A DNA stretch of 60,000 nt from Liolophura sinensis (Eukaryota; Mollusca; Polyplacophora; Chitonida; Chitonidae). Position numbers and translations under genes: made by a program. Each line of letters starts with the position of its first letter. The stretch's first letter is position 1. Below the pieces are notes generated by a model. That model was not told the origin of the DNA. It ran no database searches and was given only the letters and a program-made list of their open reading frames with translations. This document shows positions 1-11,200 of the stretch, one piece after another. The DNA lies in NCBI RefSeq assembly GCF_032854445.1, contig NC_088295.1, positions 91,259,805-91,319,804 of the forward strand, written 5' to 3'.

Positions 1-440
1 TAGGGTTCACTTTAATGTGGTACTGTATGTCTCTTCTACACAGTAACATAGTACTATATGTCCGCATCTCTCATATACATTAATGTGGTTCTGCATGTCT
101 CCTTTTTTCATACACATTAACATGGTACTATGTATCTCTCATACACCTTAATGCGGTACTGTATGTCTGTATCTCTCATACACATCAATGTGGTACTGTA
201 CATGTGTATCTCTCATACACAATAATGTGATATTGTATGTCTGTATCTCACACACATTGATGTGGTATTGTATGTCTCTATCTCTCATACGTATTAATGT
301 GGTACTGCATATGTGTATAATCTCTCATACACATTGATGTGGTAGGCCTACTGTATGTCTATCTTCCATACACCTAAATTTGGTACTGTATATCTGTATC
401 TCACATACACATTAATGTGGTACTGTATGTCTGTAGCTCA
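1..440. repeat. ~38-bp degenerate minisatellite (TACACATTAATGTGGTACTG type)
   Basis: About ten to twelve copies of a unit with ATACACATTAATGTGGTACT followed by GTATGTCTGTATCTCTC recur from the window edge to about 440. The array probably continues to the left of the window. No coding frame is present. Confidence 0.9.
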
Positions 441-1750
441 CAAACATCATGATTCAGCATATTGATCAGCATTGATACAGTACCAGTTACCATGTTGTAT
501 TATGCTGTCTGGGGATAAAAGTAGTCACTCACATGCTGAAGTTAACATGCTATTCCTGAGTTAGTATGTGATGACAACACAGCGTGAGGTTTGCCTCCTG
601 CCACCATCGTTGTAATGTTGCAGACAAACAACGAATCAAGAAATGTGAAATGTTCCGGTTTTTATCGTATGAAATCCAGTGCTATGAAACTTATGTAATT
701 TAGAATTGATCTTCTCAGATTTGTATCAGATATTTTTCCCAGCAGTGCTATTAAATGACATCATAGCGAGATCACCCTACTGTTATAAAGCTGAGTACGG
801 GAACTGAGTATTGGGTTGACGTCAGCCCTGCAGGCTTCCATTAGTCACATTGGCACAGGATTTATTGGACATGTCCCAGTGTGTGTACAAAACATACCAT
901 GTTGTGAAGTGATGGATGTCTCAGTTTAAGTTGTTATATATGCATGAGGTGACATTGGTTTGTTCTTAAATATGTCAGATGTTCTCTTGCATTCAGATGG
1001 CATATTTCATTTCGTGGAAAAATACAGTTATTTTGCACAACGCTTCATGTATAATGAGGCATGTGTATTCCTGTTAACACGAGAAAGTTAGACAGAAGAC
1101 CAAGTATGAGCCTGCAATTAGTGGTGACGACTATTTCTCCAGTGCTGAGTGCTTTATGTTTGTGTCAGCCAGTCAGACGTTTGTCAGTCCAGTTGTTAAA
1201 CATTACACATGCATTTAGAGTATTAATGGGCCAAGTACAAGAGGCATGGCTTCAGTCACCGTCATGTCAGGGGAACATTCTCTCCTTCCATCACTGTTCG
1301 ATCTAGAGCACCTTAAATTGGTGGCTGTCGATGTCTGTTGAGTGGTCTTACATGTGCGGGATCATTGAGGGGAATAAAATTCATATCAGCCACACATAAA
1401 AGGCTGGTTTTGTGCTACTTTCTTCCACCCACAATACTGGCTGTTACTGTAATATATTATAAGGTCAAAGCTTGTTCCGTGTAAACAGTTATAAACAGTT
1501 ATTTGGATGAAGTTATACAGGATGTGTTGAGGGATTCCCAGGTTTTGAATTTTTCTTTTTACTTTCAGAATAATATTCTCAAACAGCTAACCTTCATCAT
1601 AATGACAGGATCCATGTTAAGTATGCAAAGGATGTAAAGTTAAAGGATTAGTGACAGTGATGATGTATGTACATGTAAACTTCCTGCTGAGGATGGGTTT
1701 TCTGCTGCATCGTTTTTCATTGATAAATACGTATAACACTTTCTTACTCA
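441..1750. other. Upstream region of the I-kappa-B-like gene, no feature recognised
   Basis: AT-rich single-copy sequence with stops in all frames at short intervals. An 81-codon frame at 1061-1306 has no recognisable domain and is taken as chance. The promoter or 5' UTR of the gene may lie here, but I see no TATA box or other site I can defend. Confidence 0.5.
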
Positions 1751-2234
1751 ATGGCTTTCAGTAATTTCCGTGAATATTTTGGGGGAAGTGACTCTCCAGT
1801 GTTCATCATGACAAACCTTAGTCCATCGGCTGACACAGGAGCTGGGTGTCGTATGAAGGCTGGTAGCAAGGAAGAGAAGGCACATACGGGACAGGTGAGG
1901 TGCCCAGTGGAGAACGAGGAAATGCCCCAGGCTGGAGACCCTGAACATTGTTTGAAACCCAGAAGCTTGGGTGTCCCATTACCTAATGATGTGGAGGAGG
2001 ATGGCTGTCCTGTAACCTACCCAACACTGATCAGAGTCACAGGTATTAAACCAGAGGAACCTGTCACTGAGACAGATGACAAACTCATCCAGCCACATCC
2101 TGATCAACTGATCAAACCAACCCTTGACAAAATCCTACCAATCCCTGACAAGTATATCAAAGGAACATCTGACCCGCTCATCAAAGGAACACCTGACAAT
2201 CTGAATAGGCCAATGCCTAACGAAGCTAAAACAG
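1751..2234 (+). CDS. I-kappa-B-like gene, coding exon 1 (residues 1-161)
   Basis: This open frame from ATG 1751 ends at a GT donor (ACAG/GTGGGA) in phase 1. One base plus AT of the next exon makes a GAT codon, matching the frame at 8032. The protein is acidic and unrecognised. Its end carries a degenerate 8-residue repeat (DKLIQPHP, DQLIKPTL, DKYIKGTS, DPLIKGTP and so on), so it is a coding minisatellite. A TTTCAG at 1755-1760 could act as an acceptor if an upstream exon exists, which would shift the start. Confidence 0.65.
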
Positions 2235-5200
2235 GTGGGAAACTATTTCCTTTGTTCATGTATCATAGCTTTAGTAACATTCAGGTAGTGTAACTAGACC
2301 TTTAAATATCATCATTCAAGTTGTACATGCTCATTCACTTAGTGCTTAGTGCTTTAGCATGACCATTCAGGTAGTGCTTAGTGCTTCATCATGACCATTC
2401 ACATAGCGCTTAGTGCTTCAGCGTGATCATTCACAGTGCTTAGTGCTGCAGCATGATTATTCAGAAAGTGCTTTAATAATGCTTCATCATGACCATTTAG
2501 ATAGTGCTTCTTCATGACCATTCAGGCAGCGCTTACAGGAGCTTCATTAAGGTAGTAGAGCTTCATCATTAAGGTAGTGCCAAACCTGCCTGCTTGTATG
2601 ATTTTAGTGTATTTTGTAAGTCAAACGTGTGGAAAACGTGACGATAAAGAAGTATAAAATACGTTTAGACGCTATACACGGGATATACAACTTTCCGTTT
2701 AGACGCTATACACGGGATATACAATTTTCCGTTTAGACGCTATACACGGGATATACAACTTTCCGTTTAGACGCTATACACGGGATATACAACTTTCCGT
2801 TTAGACGCTATACACGGGATATACAACTTTCCGTTTAGACGCTATACACGGGATATACAACTTTCCGTTTAGACGCTATACACGGGATATACAATTTTCC
2901 GTTTAGACCCTATACACAGGATATACAATTTTCCGTTTAGACGCTATACACGGGATATACAATTTTCCGTTTAGACGCTATACACGGGATATACAACTTT
3001 CCATTTAGACGCTATACACGGGATATACAACTTTCCGTTTAGACGCTATACACGGGATATACAATTTTCCGTTTAAACGCTATACACGGGATATACAACT
3101 TTCCGTTTAGACGCTGTACACGGGATATACAATTTTCCGAGATCAATTTTTTTATTTTTATACAAATCCATTTTTAGTATCATGACCATTTAGATAGTGC
3201 TTCTTCATGACCATTCAGGCAGCGCTTACAGGAGCTTCATTAAGGTAGTAGAGCTTCATCATTAAGGTAGTGCCAAACCTGCCTGCTTGTATGATTTTAG
3301 TGTATTTTGTAAGTCAAACGTGTAGAAAACGTGACGATAAAGAAGTATAAAATACGTTTAGACGCTATACACGGGATATACAACTTTCCGTTTAGACGCT
3401 ATACACGGGATATACAATTTTCCGTTTAGACGCTATACACGGGATATACAATTTTCCGTTTAGACCCTATACACGGGATATACAATTTTCCGTTTAGACG
3501 CTATACACGGGATATACAACTTTCCGTTTAGACGCTATACACGGGATATACAATTTTCCGTTTAGACGCTATACACGGGATATACAACTTTCCGTTTAGA
3601 CGCTATACACGGGATATACAATTTTCCGTTTAAACGCTATACACGGGATATACAACTTTCCGTTTAGACGCTGTACACGGGATATACAGTTTTCCGAGAT
3701 CAATTTTTTATTTTTATACAAATCCATTTTTAGTATCATGACCATTTAGATAGTGCTTCTTCATGACCATTCAGGCAGCGCTTACAGGAGCTTCATTAAG
3801 GTAGTAGAGCTTCATCATTAAGGTACTGCCAAACCTGCCTGCTTGTATGATTTTAGTGTATTTTGTAAGTCAAACGTGTAGAAAACGTGACGATAAAGAA
3901 GTATAAAATACGTTTAGACGCTATACACGGGATATACAATTTTCCGTTTAGACGCTATACACGGGATATACAACTTTCCGTTTAGACGCTATACACGGGA
4001 TATACAATTTTCCGTTTAGACGCTATACACGGGATATACAACTTTCCGTTTAGACGCTATACACGGGATATACAACTTTCCGTTTAGACGCTATACACGG
4101 GATATACAACTTTCCGTTTAGACGCTATACACGGGATATACAACTTTCCGTTTAGACGCTATACACGGGATATACAACTTTCCGTTTAGACGCTATACAT
4201 GGGATATACAATTTTCCGTTTAGACGCTATACAGGGGATATACAATTTTCCCTTTAGACGCTATACACGGGATATACAACTTTCCGTTTAGACGCTGTAC
4301 ACGGGATATACAATTTTTTATTTTTATTTTTATACAAATCCATTTTTAGTATCAGATCCACTATTTTAGGATTGACATTACAACGAGAATTTAAGACGAA
4401 ACCCCCAATTTACGAATGACTATAACTTAAAAGTAGCTTGCGAAGGGTTTCCTTATGCTTTTCCTGGGAGAATAACTGGTGATTAAATGCCTTTTCACAG
4501 CGCAATACATGATTTGCTATGGCAGCCATCTTTGAGGTAAGTATATGTGTATTGCCTCTTGACACTTCTAACAATACACACCCAGTGGGCAATACTCAAC
4601 CTTACCTCATGATGGCTGTCATTGCCAACCACCTACAAGCAAACCGTCTAAAAACGGCTGATCACAGGAAATTATACAGAACACATCAAAGATTATACAC
4701 CAGGTAAACATGCTGAATCCTTAGTCTTTTGTGTCCCTCTAAGGCACCTCCTGATAGCTCTGTTTTAGTGACACAATCAAAAGGCTACCGTAATTAAAAT
4801 ATTTTTTCAAATGTTGAAAATATATCTGCCATATTTTTGTGCACGAGATTTTCTACACATAAAATTTGATTTGTGCATGTAAACACATTACATTCTTTTT
4901 GGATGTTTCATCATTCATATAGTGCTTACAGAAGTGTCATAAGTATAGTGCTTACAGGAGTGTCTTCATAAGTATAGTGCTTACAGGAGTTTCGTCATTC
5001 ATATAGTACTTACAGGAGCTTCGTCATTCATATAGTGCTTATAGGAGTTTCGTCATTTAGATAGTACTTACAGGAGTTTCATCATTCAGATAGTACTTAC
5101 AGGAGTTTCATCATTGAGATAGTGCTTACAGGAGTTTCGTCATTGAGATAGTACTTACAGGAGTGTCATCATTCATATAGTACTTACAGGAGTTTCATCA

Positions 5201-8200
5201 TTCAGGTAGTACTTACAGGAGTTTCGTCATTCATGTAGTACTTACGGGAGTTTCATCATTTAGATAGTGCTAATAGGAGTCATCATTCAGATAGTACTTA
5301 CAGGAGTTTTGTCATTGAGATAGTGCTTACAGGAGTTTTGTCATTCAGATTTTGCTTACAGGAGTTTTGTCATTCAGATAGTGCTTACAGGAGTCTCGTC
5401 ATTAAGATAGTGCTTACAGATGTTTCATTATTCAAATAGTGTTTACCTGAGCATTATCATTCAGAGAGTGTTTACCTGAGCTTTATCGTTCGGATAGGAC
5501 TCACCTGAGCTTTATCAATTAGATAGTGTTTACCTGAGCTTTATCATTCAGATAGGACTCACCTGAGGTTTATCATCCAGGTAATCTGTCAGCTCTGTGT
5601 CAGTATCCTGTGTGTATGTGCTGATTATATGTTCTATCTGAGAACTTACCACTTGCTTTTTTTCAGAAAGCCTGTTGTTTGGAGTGTGATCAAAGTCACC
5701 TGTGTAGCTAATATGCTGACTTGCAGTAACATTCAGGCCCTTGACCAATAGTCTTACTTGCTTTTGAACCTGACTGACCCGTATCAATTAAATATTGTAG
5801 ATTGTGGCATGAAAACGCTAATTAAATAAATAAATAAATAAATAAGACTGTGGGGAAAACATGGAAAAAAGATATATAGCATAAACATCATCACCAGTGA
5901 AAACCCCAGTCAAAAGCCATACTTTCTGCTCTGTCTCACTGTCCTTTATGTGTCTTTTTGTCTATGAACTATTTGATTTTTCAGAAAGCTTTTATATGGC
6001 AAATGCATTATGACATCATTAAAAAGGCAACAAAAAAAATGGCACCTGTGATCTTCAGAAACTACAGTGAATGCTTTTGCCTTTCAGGGTAAAATAGCTA
6101 GGGGTAACTGAGTACTGATAGGTGTGTATATTTAAACTGGAGGATATATACAAAGTTATTGAACCATGAAAATATTTTCAAAGATATAGATGTTTTTATT
6201 GTGCACCTTTGGAACAGAATTAATTAACTGGATTGTTTACAACCTTCAGTGAACAGTTAGGCAGCAGATTTAGCATGTTTATCATTACTGTGCATCATGT
6301 GATATACACACATACATTCCTGAACACTTGTTGAACAGTTAGATGGTTTAATACATCATTGCTTAATACATCATTGCTTAATAGATATGTCAATTACTTA
6401 TATAATACATGTACACTCTTGCTCTAACTACCACTGCTTTTTTGAGTGCTCAGTCATTAAGAAACACAATCAGATGCAAAGCATCATGAGGTACAAGTAC
6501 ATGTGTGGAAAACCTTTCTACAGCTTGTGTGACGTACCTGTACAGTATGTAAGGTTATCATGGTATGGTATGGCACTATGTGTATCTGACTGTTCCACCA
6601 GTGGATTTAGTGCTCCTAAATTTTAGTGTAGCACTGGTAGAATAAACCTAATCAGATAACAGTTGAGAATAATTGTTTTCCATATAAGGCTTTTGCCTGG
6701 GAAAGAAAATTATATTGGGAATATTTTCTCCATGTAACATAAATGCAATTGAAGTACATTGCTTTGTGGCTAGTGTTATGCTGTACAGGTGAGAAATTAG
6801 TACAGCTAAAGTTGTAGTGAACGTTAATGGAACTACATGTGTCTGCATGTTTTGGTAACTAATAACACAACATGTAAGTGGAGGCAACCGTGGCACTGGT
6901 CCAAATATGGTTAAGGAAAACCATATTTCTTAAGATCTGGGCTAACCTGGTCATTGTCGTGAAAATTATTCTCAAGATTGAGAATGCAGCTACCTGTAAA
7001 TGTAGTGAAGCATGGTGTTGTTTACCCAGTATTTCTCATGTTTAATATTTAGCGAAGCTATTTGTATACTTGTCAGATATGAAAGGGGAATCCCCTCTGG
7101 TTTACAGGGACGTTATTTTTAGAGCATCATAAAAGTTTGTGTTTCATATTGTACACCCAGTTTCCTGAGCCTCAGCAAGAGCTCTGTTAATGTGTAAATA
7201 TCCTAAAAATGTGCAAGTTGTAAAATTGGTTAAGCAGAATGTAGTATACCAGTGAAGTCCTTTTTTGGCTGTTCATGTAATATACATGTATATTTATAGG
7301 TATCAAAACTAAATACCATGTACAGGCACAAGTTTTCAAGTGATTATGAACGTATAACGTCTTTGTCTTTTTCATTCAGATAAAAAGTTTTAAAGGCACA
7401 AATCCCCTCAAATGGGAAAATAATTATGAAAACCATGAACAGGACGCAAACATGTTGGTTAAGTATAACAAGTATGTGTCCAGGATTATTTTTCTTTCCT
7501 GGGAGCGCAAAGTTTCCCAGATATGTGGCATTAGTAGTCTTGGGTTGACCTGGTTTAAACAATACATGTATATACATGGCTGTACTAGCATGCTGCACTA
7601 AAGTTGTCTGTATTGTGAAATATTACATTTCATTGTATATATGAGATGATCTGTTTTCTAATTATAGCTGTGAAATAATATATTCGTGTGTTTCCATTTT
7701 TGTCACTTTAGACTTTCAACCTCATTTTAGTTATGATTTTCAGTTATGGGAGAAGGGAAAGTGACATTCAAAACTTGTCATACCACATTGATATTGCACT
7801 GATACTGTTGGGGTTTCTTTCTTCATATCCACAAGCATGTTGTCAGAATAATTGTACAATATTTATGTGATATACACGTCATAATTCATCCAATGTTACT
7901 GATTTTCTGTTGGAAATCCTGACAAAAAATTACCAAAAAGCCAGTTTTCTTCAAAGTTCACCTTTCTCTTTGTGTGAATTTATTCATTATCATGTTTATT
8001 TTAAGCTTTTTTATTTGTTCGTGTGTTTTAGATTCCTCGGGGGATTCACCGTTAAAAATGGGGGTGAATGTGGATGTATCAGAGAGGACAGAAGAGCTGT
8101 CCCAACGCCCTTCAAAGCCATCAATTGATAAGGCAGCCAAAGAGCTGAGCAACCTGCTGAAGACACTGTCAGTCAAGGATGAAGAGACACAAGCTGACAA

Positions 8201-11200
8201 GGAGGATGACAGTGTGGTAAGACCCTGATTGTGTTTCGTATTCCTTAATACCAAGATTAAGTGGTGAGAGCTGGGGTGATAGCTTGGTAATGAGCCTGGT
8301 TGTGTCTCGTATTCCTTAATACCAAGATTAAGTGGTGAGAACTGGGGTGACAGCTTGGTAATGAACCTGGTTGTGTATCGTATTCCTTAATACCAAGATT
8401 AAGTGGTGAGAACTGGGGTGACAGCTTGGTAATGAGCCTGGTTGTGTCTCATATTCCTTAATACCAAGATTACATGGTGAGAACCGGCATGATAGCTTGG
8501 TAATGAGCCTGGTTGTGTCTCATATTCCTTAATACCAAGATTAAGTGGTGAGAACTAGGGTGACAGCTTGGTAATGAACCTGGTTGTGTATCGTATTCCT
8601 TAATACCAAGATTAAGTGGTGAGAACTGGGGTGACAGCTTGGTAATGAGCCTGGTTGTGTCTCATATTCCTTAATACCAAGATTACATGGTGAGAACCGG
8701 CATGATAGCTTGATAATGAGCCTGGTTGTGTCTCATATTCCTTAATACCAAGATTAAGTGGTGAGAACTGGGGTGACAGCTTGGTAATGAACCTGGTTGT
8801 GTATCGTATTCCTTAATACCAAGATTAAGTGGTGAGAACTGGGGTGATAGCTTGGTAATGAGCCTGGTTGTGTATCGTATTCCTTAATACCAAGATTAAG
8901 TGGTGAGAACTGGGGTGACAGCTTGGTAATGAACCTGGTTGTGTCTCGGATTCCTTAATACCAAGATTACATGGTGAGAACCGGCATGATAGCTTGGTAA
9001 TGAGCCTGGTTGTGTCTCATATTCCTTAATACCAAGATTAAGTTGTGAGAACTGGGGTGACAGCTTGGTAATGAACCTGGTTGTGTATCGTATTCCTTAA
9101 TACCAAGATTAAGTGGTGAGAACTGGGGTGACAGCTTGGTAATGAACCTGGTTGTGTATCGTATTCTTTAATACCAAGATTAAGTGGTGAGAACTGGGGT
9201 GACAGCTTGGTAATGAGCCTGGTTGTGTCTCATATTCCTTAATACCAAGATTAAGTGGTGAAAACTGGGGTGACAGCTTGGTAATGAGCCTGACTGTGTC
9301 GTGTATTGCTCTCCATGATTGTGTGGTAACTGTTTCAAAACTTAGTTTGTATACTGTATTTCCAGCATAAGTTTTTTTTTTATTCATTGACACTTAGGCT
9401 CAAATGTGTTATTAATGATCATTTCAGGAGTCCATATTGAAGGAGATTGACTGTAGTTTGGCAGAACTAAGGTTGATCACGTCGGTTGATCACAAGTTGA
9501 AGGGTCGGGGTTTTGGAGATGAAGACACTACTGCACTACATGACATGAGCTGGTACCAGTGGGGTCAGGCATTGGATCTCCAACCTGCAGCTGAACTGGC
9601 TAACTTCTTCAGTAGGGAAAATGGAGATATGTTTGGTAATCAGCAAAATGTGGATCAGCTAGGGGGGACAAGAACGAGTACTGCTCCCAGTTTTGGCTGG
9701 GATGCAAATACAGGCTTGAATTCCATAAGGCAGGCCTTTCCTGATGGCACCACTCTTTCAACTGTGAACAACCCAGGTTTTCAAAAGTACCTACAAGACA
9801 CAACAGGTCCACCCAGCTCTACCTACCAGTACCCAACAGATTCAGGGTTTGAACAGAGCACACCAACAAGTTATTTAGGCCTGCTTACATCTTATGAGGA
9901 GCCTTCGTCTCAGCTGTCGGATGTGCTGACAAGCGATGGTTTGGTGTCTTCTGCCAAACGTACAAAGTACATTTATGAAGATAGACCAGCGATGCCTACA
10001 CCAGTTTCCAGTCATCCCACTTCTGGCACCACTCAGTTACCTCCCTTACCCAGCTCTTTTTACACCAGCACTCAGCCTCCAAATATTTATCACAGTTCAG
10101 TGTCCGTCAACAACACAGCATCCAGGTCTCCACTGTCTATTACATCTTATTCTCCTGCCTACAAACTCTCCCCGGGGTACAGCCCTTACCACTCACCGTC
10201 ATCTGGTTACTATGAGGATACCTCCTCCCCAGGCAGTGTCTTTTCTCCCTGCCCCTTCTCAGCCTTACCAGACTCCCCCAGGTCTGTGAACCCCACTTCC
10301 CCGTCAGACTCCAGCTCTGGCTCACTGTCCCCTAACAACTCCCCAACAGACTCTGGCCTCTCCTCTGCCCTCTGGTCACCATATAGTCAGCCGCACTCTG
10401 TCACCTCCAGCTACCCATTTTCACCAGGTTCATCAGAGATCTCCTTGAAAGGATCTCTCTGTCAGTCTTCAGTTCCACAGCCACAGACATGCTACACAAG
10501 GCAAGGCAGCACAGTCCCTCCAACTCAGTATGCTGGACAAGGTAGTGCTGTCACTCCAACTCACTACAAAGAACAAGGTAGCACAGTCCCTCCAACTCAG
10601 TATGCTGGGCAAGGTAGTTCTGCGACTCCAACTCGCTACGCAGGGCACTGTAGCCCACTCACCCTAACTCACAACAATGGACAAGGTAGCCCAATTGTTC
10701 AGCCATCAGCGGATCGAGTGAGTTCCCGTTCTCCCACAGCCTCCACAATGCCAGCCTCCACACTGACAGCCCCCACAATGACAGCCCCCACAAGTTACCC
10801 ACCCAACATAGACTTTAGTGAGTATGATCATTTACAACTTGATATAGCCATACACCTGCACATCTAGCACCCTGTCTTATCACAGTAAGATCACTTCTGA
10901 AATTGTTAAATATGCTAATTTTTGAAACTGGGTATGGTGTTGAAAAACTATCATATAAATAAATACACACATATATCACATCTGAATATCCATGAAAGTG
11001 AACCTACACTGAATTTGTTTGTGTGTCTAGTGTATGGGATTTCTGGTCAGCATGGTTTATAATGATTGGTAGGGCATGAGGCCTGAAGGCTAGTTGAAAG
11101 ATGTCTATAGAGACTGTATGTCAGAACTATTTCTGTTTTTTCAGGTCATTTGTTGTTTGAGTACACTGATGAAGATGGTGACAGGTGAATATTTTATGTT

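Noticed and set aside
1061-1306. 81-codon ORF as an upstream exon
   Set aside because: No domain, and no donor in phase with the exon at 1751 that I could defend.
2664-4315. CRISPR array
   Set aside because: The 34-bp units are directly adjacent without unique spacers, and the context is a metazoan intron.
7958-8254. 98-codon minus-strand ORF
   Set aside because: Antisense shadow of exon 2 of the I-kappa-B-like gene.
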